Assembly: GCA_025531455.1 (NCBI GenBank)
Contig: JAMYHL010000133.1
Coordinates: 1 to 52,621 of the forward strand
Direction of reading: 5' to 3'
Source: Apiotrichum sp. Y4204
Lineage: Eukaryota > Basidiomycota > Tremellomycetes > Trichosporonales > Trichosporonaceae
Length of the DNA stretch: 52,621 nucleotides
The notes beneath the pieces were generated by a model. The model did not search any database and was not told the origin of the DNA. It saw nothing but the letters and a program-made list of their open reading frames with translations. Each line of letters starts with the position of its first letter. The first letter of the stretch is position 1. A program made the position numbers and the translations under genes. Positions 24,925 through 36,502 of this stretch are shown piece after piece.

Positions 24925-26211
24925 ATGACACAATACCAACTCCCTTCTAGCTATCGTTGCCTCGACCGCTTCAGTATACTCGACGACGATGCCGAAGGCG
25001 ACGATGGTCTGGTTTCATTTGGAGACCTTCTCACCACCCTGCTCACACGCCCTGTGGGCACTCTCACAGACGCCATTGATATCCTCGATACCATTGCTCA
25101 CACTCTTAATGAGGTATCTGGCGACTTCATCTTCCTGCGTGATTTCTTGTCCAAACAATCTTGGCGACCCTTTTGGGAACGTATTGTCCAAGCTGCTCTT
25201 GATTTGCCGAAGCTGTTTCCGAAAGGGCATCTGGACATCCTGGTACCCGGGGAAACGAGGACGTTTACTGCGGCGCACACTACTTGTTTGGTCGCCCATC
25301 AGTTTCTGTGCACCTTGAAGGCACGGCCGGAGCGGAGCGACGATGGATACATCGACTTCAGCATATGGTTTCACGCAGCTCAACGACATCCCGCCGCAGC
25401 GGAGGCGTATCTCACTGCCCTCTTTCAGTACATCTGTTCGCCAGAAACCGAAGATTCTCCTAGAAGTGTCGTCCAGTACAGCCTTCACTCGCTCTCATCG
25501 TTCAGATTCGCAGAGGGTTTACCCCTTACCCAACTTGCCGTCACTCGCGTTGAACATCTGTCGACAGATTTGCAAGAGTACAGCCTGCAGGGCCAGCAGG
25601 GGGCGGTGGTCGTGGCCGCCAACAAGATCATTGGGTTTGGCCAGACCGCGACCCAGGAAGAGATCTTTGTCGGAAACTGTCCACAAGCAGCGCCGGCAGT
25701 CCTTTTCACACCCCCGCTGGGCGATGAAACCGTTCTCGTGATTACCGGTGCTCAGCCGATGCTTCGTATAACTGGCGCCCGTCGTGATATCGCCTGGACG
25801 ATTGCGCCGTCTCGCGGCGGGCGTATGCTTTTTATGGATGCTTTGGAGCTCGACAAAATCGGTACCCCGCTCCCTGATCTTGAGAACGACAATGTGGAGC
25901 GCGAACTGCGCAAGGCCGCCACAGCGTTTTCCGCTCCTGGCGTTGAGCGAGTTTTTACGGGTCTCTGGGGCTGCGGCGCTTTCGGGGGGAATGCTGCGAT
26001 CAAGCTGGTCATCCTTTGGTGTGCGGCATCCCGGGCGGGTGTGGACCTGGAGCTTGTCACTGACCAGGTCCACTATGCCAACGCGTTCACTGAGTTTGTT
26101 CAGCGTGCGAAGAAGGTCGACACTGAAGGTCTATTGGAACTCCTCAGAGATATTCCCCAAGGCGTAGAGGACCCCATAGCTATCGTCACGGAGTGGACAA
26201 GTCGCATGTGA
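24925..26211 (+). CDS. Poly(ADP-ribose) glycohydrolase (PARG) family protein
   Basis: A single-exon frame of 428 residues, unusual next to its intron-rich neighbours. The catalytic core lies at about residues 160-390: FSIWFHAAQ, then VVVAANKIIGFGQTATQEEI with the QEE catalytic acid pair (about 245-247), VLFTPPLGDETVLVITGA, RDIAWTIAP, FMDALELDKIG, and FTGLWGCGAFGGNAAIKLVILWCAA near the C-terminus, which matches the PARG GxWGCGAFGGD block. PARG removes poly(ADP-ribose) from proteins in DNA repair and chromatin. The usual GGG loop before QEE reads IGFG here, so activity is not assured. The N-terminal 100 or so residues are helical and family-like. The ATG at 24925 is the first in frame. No PARP is in the window. 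Confidence 0.85.
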   Translation: MTQYQLPSSYRCLDRFSILDDDAEGDDGLVSFGDLLTTLLTRPVGTLTDAIDILDTIAHTLNEVSGDFIFLRDFLSKQSWRPFWERIVQAALDLPKLFPKGHLDILVPGETRTFTAAHTTCLVAHQFLCTLKARPERSDDGYIDFSIWFHAAQRHPAAAEAYLTALFQYICSPETEDSPRSVVQYSLHSLSSFRFAEGLPLTQLAVTRVEHLSTDLQEYSLQGQQGAVVVAANKIIGFGQTATQEEIFVGNCPQAAPAVLFTPPLGDETVLVITGAQPMLRITGARRDIAWTIAPSRGGRMLFMDALELDKIGTPLPDLENDNVERELRKAATAFSAPGVERVFTGLWGCGAFGGNAAIKLVILWCAASRAGVDLELVTDQVHYANAFTEFVQRAKKVDTEGLLELLRDIPQGVEDPIAIVTEWTSRM

Positions 26212-26770
26212 GATAATTGGTTAGTCAGCTTGAAGATATCGTGAAAGAGAAAACTAACTGGCCGGCCGCCTTTGAGCTTCAACTCTCAACTTCTTGACTG
26301 ATAAGACCACATCGTCGTCCCTCATCAAATGCTTGCAACGAAGAGCTGGGCTAAAGTTGACTGTGCACAACCGGAATAACCCACTATAAGGGACGCAAGC
26401 GGTCGCTGTCCTAGTCTCATGTTGTGTTGTACCGTTTGGAGCTGAAGAGCGTTTGTGTACACTCTAAAGCTGAGGACGTGGCTATACGGGAACAGCTAAC
26501 ATTTTCCCCTCGATCCATCTCCCGCTTCTCTCTGCTCCAAAATTGGCCTACACGAAAGATCGTTGTTGGTCTTCCTTCCGTTGCGGTGTCGTGATCCCCG
26601 TTGCCCGTCGTCGGCCATCTTCTTCCTCCTTCCCTCAATCTTCTTTCTTCATTCACATCATTCATCATCAATCATCTCTAATTCCAAAACCTCTCCCTCT
26701 TCATCTTTATCCTCTTATTCATCTCACGCATTCCTCTTCTTAGTCCTTAATTCACCGAAACGCCTTCATA
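26212..26770. promoter_or_regulatory. PARG 3' UTR and HOP1 upstream region
   Basis: About 560 bp with no supported gene. The right half is CT-rich, consistent with the HOP1 leader. Confidence 0.55.
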
Positions 26771-28958
26771 ATGCAGGCCGTGGGTCAAAAAATGGTACGC
26801 CCCATCGCCAATTTGCCACCCTTTGTGTCCGGCCTTGGCTAACTATGTTTCCTCTTGCAGAGGCCACTGCGACAGGGGCAGAGCCAGAAGCAACAGCAAA
26901 AGCAAACTGTACAACAACGTATCTCCGCAGTCAGCAGTGCAGCCGCGGTCAAGTCAACGTTTGAGATGGCCATCGGCACCATTGCCTATCATCGGTAATG
27001 ATGATCGATCGCAGGCTAATCACTCATGCCCAGTAACCTCTTAAACTCGTCATGCCTAGATGAAAGGGTTCTCGAAGGCGAAGCGCCGTTTCCAAACTCG
27101 CAAGGCGGCTTTGGTTCGACCCCGACCACCTCTAGCTCTCAGATTCCCCCATCTCAATACTCAATCAATGGCTCCGCTGGGCTGCGAGTTTTCAAAATCA
27201 AGGAAGGAAGCTCGCAAGTTACCCTCTGTTAACCTTCTGTGATTACTTAGCTGACAAAGGCTCTAGCGAAGTCGCAAAGCTGCTACAATCCTGCTCGGTA
27301 TGACCCATGCAGAGAGGTTGCTCATGTGCCAGGATAGAATCTATCGTATGGTGAAGGATGGCTATCTAAAGTCGGCTACTTTCAATATTCTGTCTGTGGG
27401 TGTTCACGCTTTTCCTCGTTGGGGTCTGCGACTGACATACAGGATCCAAATAAGCGCAGCGAGTATGTTGCCTTCTGTGCACGTGGGTTGAACGACCTTT
27501 ACTAAACAGCAAGCCCGATCGAGTCATACGTCTTCGAGGTCACTTACAATCCTGTCAACAATGCCCCGTCTCTCGTCCTTAAGGAATCACGCCCTGGGGA
27601 ACCAAAGCGCCAGTCTGTCCCACAGACACTCTCGGAGCTTCAGGCCGCTGTCAGAGTGAGGACATGTCTCTGCCACACTAACATATAAGAGCTTTGCACG
27701 TTCTCTCAATACCGCTCTGCAGCACCTTGGGTCGTTGCCAGGTAAGTCATTCGGTGACCAGGTCTGATATCCCGAGCGCAGCGCTGGTGTGATTTAGTCA
27801 TCAAGCACACCGATTCAACTCCCAGCAAGCAAGTACAGTACGGTCAGAAGCAATTCTTACATTCACAGCTATCTCCTTCCTGGGTTTGAAGACATCGGTC
27901 AAGATGAGCAGTTTTGCCTTTCTACCCACAACGCTAGCGAGGTGCCCGTGAGCCACACGACGGAAAAGTTTCAAACACCGCACCATGGGTATAACACTCC
28001 TATTGAGTTACACTTACCCTCCTAGTGTTACTGTTAGGGTTATCTCCATTAGCCCATTTCTGGACGGCAATGGGCCGCGCAACGTGAAATGGGCACATCT
28101 ATCTTCGTGCACACACTGACGGACGCAGGATCCTAACACAATTCTTCCTCAAGCCGACCCCCACGTGATTGTGGTGATTCCTCAAGACGCGTTCGCGCGC
28201 TCGACGAAAGGCGTAGCCACCGTTCATGGGAAATGTGGCGAACGCGCGGGAGTCTGGATACCTGGTCCCGTATGCATCACTGGACTGACGAATCAATGCT
28301 GACGATACAGATACACGAGGAGCCTTCCTTTCAATCGTTCGCTGAGAGTCCTTGCTTTTTGGCTAGTAGTGGGACACTTCATAAACTGATTTCTCGGCGC
28401 GAAATCAGTAGTCCCAACTGCTCCACAGCTTTAAAACGGAAGCGGGCTGCGACATTAAACAACGGCACGACCGATACTGCCAACAAGAGGAAGAGAACCG
28501 CGGCGAGCAAGTTAAAAACCAAGGCCACGCCCGCTCGTAAACCCGCTCCCAATCCTAAGCCCAAAACCAAGACTAAAGCTAAGCCCAAGCACAGGCCCAA
28601 GCCAAAGCCCCATTCGGCTGGTGGTACATTCAAAGGATCGCATCGTTCGAATGTGGTGGATCCACCGGTTCGTTCCACACCCACGCATTCATCACTGCCC
28701 TCGCAAGGACGCCACAACCCTAAGCTTCAGAAACAGGCTCCAACGATGCCACAGAGGCTGTCGCCGACCTCCTTTGCAACTCCGAACACGAAGTCCCTTC
28801 CAGTGGCTTTGGACGCTACCCATGTCGCTTCGCGAAACGAGTCCCAACTTACGCCAAATTCGATCGTATCAGAAGGGAAGGCCACAACATCCCAGATTCT
28901 CTCGACGCTACGCTCAAGCCGAACCACGATTCCCTTCAACCTGGGGCCTACGAACTGA
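26771..28958 (+). CDS. HOP1: Hop1-type meiotic HORMA-domain protein
   Basis: Twelve exons: 26771-26794, 26861-26994, 27034-27217, 27267-27395, 27443-27462, 27514-27655, 27690-27741, 27798-27828, 27869-27988, 28026-28083, 28129-28269 and 28311-28958, giving 1683 nt and 560 residues. The HORMA domain runs from about residue 45 to 300. Family landmarks are MAIGTIAYHRNLL, AERLLMCQDRIYRMVKDGYLK, IESYVFEVTYNP, HTDSTPSNYLLPGFED, then VTVRVISISPF. Hop1/HORMAD proteins build the meiotic chromosome axis and recruit the recombination and checkpoint machinery. The C-terminal third is basic and low-complexity, including a KPKTKTKAKPK-type run, and shows no Cys/His zinc finger of the kind found in yeast Hop1. 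The intron at 27829-27868 has a GC donor (gcaagt), required by both frame and alignment. The donor at 27218 (gttacc) is weak, so this junction and the 28084 one are less certain. Confidence 0.8.
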
Positions 28959-28978
28959 GACGATACACACACTAACTG

Positions 28979-29108
28979 TAGCCTCCTCTGCATATACAGC
29001 CTCCTCTACGTATGTAGCCTTCTCTACATATGTAGCCTCCTCTACATATGTAGCCTCCTCTGTTGGGCCTCCTCTGTGTGGCCTCCTCTATGAAGCCTCC
29101 TCTATGAG
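28979..29108. repeat. 18/15-bp minisatellite between convergent genes
   Basis: Four 18-bp units of the type tagcctcctctacatatg are followed by three or four 15-bp units of the type gcctcctctatgaag. It fills the 129-bp gap between the HOP1 stop (28958) and the stop of the asparagine-synthetase-like gene, and runs into the coding end of the latter. Confidence 0.9.
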
Positions 29109-31124
29109 TCCTTCCCCAACTCGGTAGCCCTTGGGCGCCTCGTTCAGTTTTGCACTCTTTGTTCCGAACTGCATTGCTCGTTTAACTCGACCCGCAGTGG
29201 TAACCAAACCGCAATGCTTTGCTGCTAGTCGCACCAAGAGCTTGTCACCAGTCCCGGGTACAAGCGTTAGATCGCATTTCGCCCAAACTGGAAGCGAGGA
29301 GACGTAGTCCACAAACGCCAAATCCAAGAAAGGATATCGAGCATCTCGGGCATGCGACGAGATGACTCTATCATCCCGGCTCAGGTTCCGCTGTGGGATG
29401 CGGTCAAGATCAAGTTGTATCTCCTCGATCAAGCCCTCCCACGAGCCTCGGTCAAACGCGCGTCTATGACGTGTATATCCGGCAAGCTGTCTATAGTCAC
29501 GTCAGAAAGATCGCCTTCCTTGACTCACTCGTCGGCGCCCAAGCCGGAGATGTACACCTTCGCCTTGGTTTGATATGAGATTGTTTCAGCTCCGTTCCGA
29601 ACGATCCCGTAGCCCCTCGAAGCAAAGTAAAGAGGATACGCAAGTGACAGGTCCATTTCTGTGGGATAAGTATACGTGCAGATGGACCAATCTTCACCGG
29701 TGTTGTTTGGGTACATGAGATTGACAACCGTCGGGCGATGTGCCTTGCTCTCCTATCACATCAGCCAGTTGATCGACAGACTTTCACGAACCTCAACAGT
29801 GACATCAACTTCCACGAAGATGAACTCCCTCCCAGGACACGCGCGTCTCAGTTCCGCGGCAGCCTCCCGTCCAGAAATGCGGTCGGGGACATCGTATATC
29901 TTGCCTTGATCTGCCTCGCTCGATTTATTGGGAACTTTTCCCTTTGGCGGCTGCTGAAACGCGACGTTGACAAGTTCAATGGGTTCGCCATCGGGAAGAC
30001 ATCGGTGCACTAGGGCGGCGAGAAGTGAGCAATCCACCCCTCCTGAAAAGAGAAGAGCGATGCGCGGGCTCCTACGTTGTCAGAGCAGGACATGGACACA
30101 CCTTATCGTTTGGTGACTAACTTATCGGGTTGCGGGGGAATGTTCTGCACCCGCCTCCGAACGGCTTCCGTTAATCGGGCAACAAAACGAGGACATTCCT
30201 CTTCGGCTGCGCGAGTCTCATTCCAGTCCGCTGAACAGGGGACAGCCGTGTTGATGGGTTTTAAGGGTTGTCGGATCCATGTTTGGAGGGCTGGCATGTA
30301 GTCGGGAACCTTAGAGTCAGCAGAAGTCGGTAGGAATCAACATACCCCATCAGCAAACTTTACAGCGGCCAAGTCTAATACACCAGCTTGACCCCCTTGG
30401 AGCGCCTGCATCGTTAGGTGCTGGGCGCGCGCTTGGTCGCTCCGTGCAGATGTGAGTATGAATGATACACTGGACAGAGTTGTTCCATTTGATTTGATGG
30501 GCGCTTGAGGGGCGTGAAGGATAAGAGAGCGACGCGACAGAGGATCGACACCAAAATGAATAAGCAATGTTGAGAACTAAAGAAGTCAGTTGCACTCAGT
30601 TGGTGCTCGACAATCATGCGCACGAGGGCTCGTGTCTCCCCTCCCGTCGGCCTGTCTGAAGATCCACCTCTGCTAACTAACCTCGAGGTAGATGTACGCG
30701 AACCTGCGGCACAGATCAGCTTAATTCACCTCACCTCCATGTACACCTACGGTCCTTCTACGGTCGAGAACACCTCCTTAGGAGATATTCCCGCTTCCAG
30801 GTTGTGGAAGAGCTTTCTCGTGTCGTTTTGCTCGATAGGAACTTCCACACCATCGAAGACCTGACCGTTCCAGGCCAAGACCCCACGATGCCCGACAAGG
30901 GGCTGTGGAGTAAGACCACCGCGTAGACCTAGAACACTGGATTGGATGATAACGAGCAGGTTCTTAGCCTCTGCAGATGCTTTCACGCGGGTTGCATAAA
31001 CACCATTGGCATCCGGGCCCCTCCGGTTGTTTTCGTCCTTTATAGAGTGTAACAGCTGGTCGAACCTGTCTTCCAAGACAATATGTCCATCTGCCGGAGT
31101 GACGCAGAGAGTAAGCCCGCACAT
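29088..31124 (-). CDS. Asparagine synthetase domain-containing protein (ASNSD1 / YML096W type)
   Basis: Exons on the minus strand: 31124-30751, 30703-30682, 30576-30346, 30309-30122, 30071-29792, 29752-29529 and 29490-29088, giving 1722 nt and 573 residues. The start MCGLTLCV places Cys2 as the N-terminal nucleophile of a class II glutamine amidotransferase domain. RRGPDANG and HRGVLAWNGQVFDG follow as in that fold. The C-terminal ATP-pyrophosphatase domain has the P-loop ALLFSGGVDCS, then HRPTVVNLMYPNNT, SGLGADEQLAGYTRHR and RNLSRDDRVISSHARDARYPFLD. Domain order and these variants match the conserved but poorly characterised ASNSD1/YML096W group rather than true asparagine synthetases Asn1/Asn2. 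The last ten or so residues (GEGLIEEAS) are encoded by the adjacent minisatellite, so the terminus is probably variable. Confidence 0.88.
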
Positions 31125-31965
31125 GGTTACAATATCGGAGGGCAGCAAGCCCAAGTCAGTCCACACTGATCCGCGGCAGTCGCGCTCTGAAGTGAAGAAT
31201 CAACAGCTAGGGCGAGTGGAAGATGGGTTTTTCTAAAAAACCTTTCAGTGGAGGTTGCAGGGGGAGTGCCGGATGGAGTAAGTAATGAAGGAAGTGGATG
31301 TGGAAGAGATGTCGGGCGAGTGAGTTATGGGCAAAAGAGCAACAAGATCATGAGAGGCAACAGCACTGCCCGTTGTAAACAGCACTACAGGACCTGAAAT
31401 TCCAGTTGACCTCCACTTGCAGATTTGGCTGTTTGGCCAAATTGGCTGTACGGCTGTTTCCCTTTGGCACATGGCCCCCTCGGCCCCGACGTGCGACGCA
31501 CGCGCGCATACACATTCCTGCGCTCCTGCCATGCTGCCAACTGCCCTGGCGTCGGCAGCGCCCGGTGGTGGGCGCTCTCACTGGTGATCGTGATTAAACA
31601 AAAGCTACGCGCTAGCAACGACGAGCACTGCTGGCCACCCCGGCCAGCAATGATGCATGCGCGCAAGTGTGGGACTTACGATAATCATTCGGACTACAGT
31701 GTCACCTCATGGGATGCAGGATAACCTGGGTACTGTGGTTATTTGCACCTGTACGAACAACTGTGCGCAACTGCTTGATCGTCGAGTGTTGCAAATGTTA
31801 TGCGGGACCTACATCATCTCCTTGCTTGACAACTTCCGCGCTTTGGGGTGTGCAGTGCTGGCCATATGGCCAATGGCATCGTAGGCTGTGGCGTGCAGAT
31901 ACGCGTGCAATGTCGTCACCTGTCATACGGAGTACTGCAACTGCGTGCACTGTTGAGTACTGTAC

Positions 31966-31989
31966 GTACTGTACGGATATGTACAGTAC
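31966..31989. repeat. Inverted repeat (9-bp stem, 6-bp loop)
   Basis: gtactgtac and gtacagtac flank ggatat, forming a perfect 9-bp stem. It sits in non-coding DNA among other gtac-rich words. No terminator or protein-binding role is established. Confidence 0.7.
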
Positions 31990-33787
31990 AAGGCAGGGTA
32001 GACGCAGCGGGGGGATTGCTTTCACCTTGGCCACTGGCCACTGGCGCCGATCGTCAACACATGCAAGATTAGCCCCCCACCCAGGCCACCCACATTATGT
32101 CGCTGGGTCGGGTCTGGCATGAGCCCGCGAGAAAACAAGAAAGATCATTGTGCATAACTGCAGACAGCGGCACATAAACCTGAGACCACAGGATACTCTC
32201 TCGTCTCGTCCGAGATGTCCAATTCACTACTTATCCCACGACGCGACGACCGTCGTGAACGCGCAAACGCCTCATTGCTGAGTCGCTGCGTGACTGATGA
32301 TCATGCAATCATGACTGTGTGGGTCGCCTGATCGCCTAAGTGATCCAGAATTCTGAGGCAGCTGAGGTATAATATTTCGAGAAAGGCGTGGGGGGTTTGC
32401 TCGGGCGATCGGGCTGGGCTGCTCGGCGAACGCTGCACGAATGGCGGGCCTGCAGGGGGGCAGAGCGTTGAACGACGCCCCGGCCCTAGAACTTGCGCGC
32501 TGCGGCCGCGCTGCAGAGTGCAGAGAGAGGCTAGAGAGGCCAGAGGCGCGAGCGTGCAAACGGCCAAGCGGACGCGTGACGGGACCTCTGGATTCACCTG
32601 AAGAAAATCAAAGACAGTCGTGTCGCTCGCCCGGCGTGGTCCCCTGGCGCCCTCCGAGAGTCGCGTTGTTTTGGTCCAATTGCGTCCTTTGTGGAGCGTG
32701 TTAAGACCTGGATTGATTTTCAGGGTCCACGGATGCCATTTGGCCAGCTATGTCATAGGCATTGGACCCCAGAGCGAAACCTCGTCCATCCAGCTTTTTC
32801 CGTGTTTTGATTGGACAGTGTCTTTGTGTGGGTCCTGGTCCCTGAACCCTGGGGAATATCAGCGCCCCCCCTCTTTGTGAAAGTCGTTGTCGCCCCTTGG
32901 TTGCCATGCCAGACGCGCACTGATCACCTCAGCTGACCTGAGGACGGTTGCTCAGTGTGCCCTGCACGCCCGTGGGAAAGAGTGGTGCGGAACCGCGGCG
33001 CGTGCGCGAGCGCGCGTTGGACGCGCCTGCTCTCTCTTTTTGACCTTTGCCTTCCCCCCCCCCCCCTCTTCTTCCCCCCTCCCTCTCTCCCCTCTCCCCT
33101 TCCCTGCCTTCCAATCCCCCCATCCCCCGTTTCCCATCCCCCAGTTTCCCTCATTTCTCCCACTTTGATCCATCCATCCACCCACATCCTTTCATCCATC
33201 CTTTCATCCTTCCATCCTCTCATCCATCCATCCTCTCTCTCCCATTCGTGACTCTCCATTCATACAATCCATTTCACTACATTCTCGACAACTCTCCGCA
33301 TATCACTCTCCCACATATCATTCTCGCAAGCTGGTTGCTCAGTTGTGCAATTGCTCTTCCCCGTCACCCACAATCTCATTCGGCGCTCGTCCCGTTCCCA
33401 CCCTGCTCTGCCGAAAGCATCCTATCCTCAAGCATCCATCCCCTCTCGCGTACCGTCACAATCGTCCTCGTGTCTTGCTGGTTGCCTACATCCTTATTAG
33501 CCATAGCGGCACCTGCTTGACCGTCGACCACTCTTCCTCTCCGTTACTCTTCTCGCGCTGGCTTGTTCCATCAAATTCGTTGGCATACCGTGACCCGAGC
33601 TTCGGAACGGACGGGCATCGAGACGCGTCCAGATATTTGCCGCCCACTCCCGAAAACTGCCACTCAAATCCTGACGCGGGACTCATCGCGTGACTGTCTT
33701 ACACGGCGCAAGCTTGAAGTGTGTCGGACCTCGCGTACAATATCCCTCATAGTCGCTCCCCATTCTTTAACAGTGGAAATATCCTGT

Positions 33788-33859
33788 GAGTGACGGGTCC
33801 ATAATAGTCATGCATGAAGCATGCCGTTCCAGGAGACAGCAAACTAACACTCTATTAGT
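33788..33859 (+). other. Probable 5' UTR intron of the forkhead gene
   Basis: A donor gtgagt follows atatcct at 33787, and an acceptor with a good branch context (aaactaacactctattag) ends at 33859, 12 bases before the ATG at 33872. None of the three joined upstream frames gives an open extension of the protein, so the upstream exon is most simply non-coding. Confidence 0.55.
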
Positions 33860-33871
33860 GACCGTCCTCTG

Positions 33872-36272
33872 ATGAAGCGTCATCTCGACGACACTGGTCC
33901 CTGTGATTTTGATCCCACTGTGTCGCCAAGTGCCAGCTTGTCCACGATATACGAATCTGGCATGCCCAGTGTGGTCGTATCGCCGGATATGAGCCACTAT
34001 CACGCACAAATTCCTCTCATTTCTCAACAACACTCCCAACAGCAACCCATCACTCAATCTATAAACGAGCTTCAGCAATATCAAATGGCGCATCCTGCAG
34101 GACAACATCGCCAAACGTACTCCGGTGTCAATTTTGTTCCTATGCAGCGTCACTCGTCTGTCGGAAGCTCACGCTCTGACAGTCCTCATATGCTCGGGGC
34201 AGACGTTTTCGGGGGACCTTTGCCAACACACTCGGAATTGATGGATACCAACAGCCATCTTTCTGTAGGATATGACTATACGCTCCCAGCTGTAAGAGAC
34301 CAAAGATTTGAACACAGTGCTCACAAGCCAGTCATCCTATTCATCAGATATGCCGCAGGGAATCTCGCCTGCTCGCGCTCTCGGCCCTGCGCCAATTCAA
34401 TTGCAGAGCTTTGCCACCCCCACAGCTGCGTCCGCGCACAATTCACACACGACGCCAACCAATGTGATGCACAACGCGAAACCTTCTCTCCTCTCTTCAT
34501 CAGTTGGAAGTTCGTCCGACGCCGCCAGCTCTGTTGATCGTCCGAAACGTCACGTCGCTTTGGCCGACACGAGCGAGGATGAAAACGACTCACCGACCAA
34601 GCGTGTGGGCTCAAGGGCAGCCGTCCGTGAGCCTCCCCAGACGGAATCTCGGCACATGAGTGTCGCGAAAAAGGTTGGTCCGCTTGGCACACGGGCTCGA
34701 CCGCCTCCACCTTCGAAGGTGCTGCCAACAGGACGCCTCAACAGCAAAGCTCCAAAGGACCCCGGTGTGGAGGGTATTCCGCCTGGGCCTCGATCAGTAG
34801 ATCGCCCGCAGCAGTCCTTCGCTTGCATAATTGGACAAGCAATTCTCAAATCTTCTGCTGGTGGACTGTCACTCGAGCACATTTACCGCTATGTGGAGAC
34901 CGCCTACCCTTACTTCAAGACTGTTGACCAGTGGCGTAACTCTGTCCGCCACAATCTGTCGATTCACAAGATTTTTGTCACTATACCTCGCACCGACAAG
35001 CATCCTCCTGGCAAGGGGGGTATCTGGGTGATCGAGGAACAAGAGAGGATCCACTGGCCTTCTGATGACAAGTTCATTAAGAACTTCCCTCCCAGTCACC
35101 CCCACCACGCTGTGTGTCGACAGACTCTGCATGAACGAGCCGTGGAGAAGCGAGCGAAGGAGAAGGCGGAAGCCGAAGGCCGCGAGTATGTTCCGCGGAA
35201 GAATAAGAAGGTTCGCAAACTCAAGGACGATGAGCTCAAGAAGACGGAAGTGAACGCTCCGACCGCAATGGCCGGTCCCTCCCGCCCGCCCGCGGTTATG
35301 GTTCAGCCCCCACTTCCGCCTCCTCGACTGATGCGCGCTCCGCCCTCCTCTCCGCCTCGGAGTACCGGCAATCTCCCGTCCTTCGACTTTGAAGATGATG
35401 GCGACTTTGTACCTGTTGGGCCTGAGCCACCTACATTCCATCTCAAGAAGCTGCCGAAACCCAAACAAGACCACTCCAACCTTGGATCTTCTGCAGATGG
35501 CACTTCGAACAGGAGGCGGTTCGGTGACGACGATGAGGAAAATGTGTTCGCATCTGGCCCTAAGCGTGTCCGCGTCGTTCAACCTGAGCCGCTTTCACCT
35601 ATCCTTGAACAACAGGCAACTAGTGCATTCCTGAACGACGATGACGACATGTTCATCACACCATCTCGTGAGCGGTCTAGGGCTCAGCCTACTTCGTCCT
35701 CTGGCCAGTTTAGCTCAAGTGCGCTCAAGACCCCCGCTTTGATTCAAACTTCCTCCTCTCCAACGTCCTCGCCCATGCCACCGATGATTACACGCAGTTC
35801 TCATCATCACCCAAGCGCTTTGCAACAAGCTTGGACGCACGATGATATGATGCAGACGACACCTCGCTCCCCGCGTGCTAAACTCGATCCTGCGTTTGAC
35901 CTGAAGCCGGCACCGCTTAAACGTGATCGCGATGATGACACTTTGCACTTTGCCCCTCACGTTGAACGGGGTCCGCCGAAAACCCCAGTCACTCGCTCGT
36001 CCGCCGCTGCCGACCGCACGCCTCGCATTAGTGGTCTCCGCACGCCCCTGCTGAAGACGCCTCTCACCTACGGCAGCCCCGCTCGTGCGCCCCCTTCGGC
36101 GTCCGCGCACTTGTCTACTCCGTTATGGGAAATGAGTGGCGTGATTGATCGCATGGCAGAGTCTCCAACCCGCACTCCTCGCACTGATGTGCCCCCCACC
36201 AGTCCCACCCATTATTCGCTCAGTGACTGCGGCGATTCACCTGTCTCTAAACGCCGTAAGGTTGCCGCCTGA
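33872..36272 (+). CDS. Forkhead (winged-helix) transcription factor
   Basis: Two coding exons, 33872-34291 and 34332-36272, give 2361 nt and 786 residues. The forkhead DNA-binding domain is at about residues 300-395: FACIIGQAILKSSAGGLSLEHIYRYVE, YPYFKTVDQWRNSVRHNLSIHK (the recognition-helix block, partly shown here as WRNSVRHNLSIHK), then GKGGIWVIEEQE. A basic stretch follows (RKNKKVRKLK), a likely nuclear signal. The N-terminus is Gln/His/Ser-rich. The C-terminus is Ser/Pro/Thr-rich with many TP and SP sites (TPRSPR, TPRISGLRTPLLKTP), which suggests control by cyclin-dependent or MAP kinases. No FHA domain is seen, so it is closer in layout to Hcm1/Sep1-type than to Fkh1/Fkh2. The family controls cell-cycle genes, but the target programme here is unknown. 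Confidence 0.9.
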
Positions 36273-36502
36273 TGCGTCGCGTCCAAATTGATGTGCCACT
36301 GTTCCGGTATTCGAATCGCTTTTTTCTTCGTTTTTGATGCTCTCTTTGCCCGCTGATGGCCCGAAGCAGCTTGAAAGGTCTGCGCCCACATGTATCACAC
36401 GCACTGTCAATGTTGTTTACTATGAAACAGAGATTTATACCATGTCGCAGGCGACGATGAATGCATACACCAATTGCTGTGACTGCCCGTCGGTGTTCAT
36501 TA

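Larger units (their letters stand above)
31125..33871. promoter_or_regulatory. Long divergent regulatory region between the ASNSD1-like and forkhead genes
   Basis: About 2.7 kb with no recognised gene. It contains a 9-bp-stem palindrome at 31966-31989, scattered repeats of tggcca-type words near 31430-32050, and a strong CT-rich stretch with a C run (33000-33250) that looks like the forkhead promoter and leader. Long upstream regions are common for fungal transcription-factor genes. Confidence 0.5.

Noticed and set aside
27214..27266. GC donor (gcaagt) for the third HOP1 intron
   Set aside because: It would put the downstream AERLLMCQDRIYRMVKDGYLK block out of frame. The weaker gttacc donor at 27218 keeps it.
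36290..36330. B-box-like attcgaatc suggesting a tRNA gene
   Set aside because: There is no matching A box or acceptor stem. It lies in the 3' UTR of the forkhead gene.
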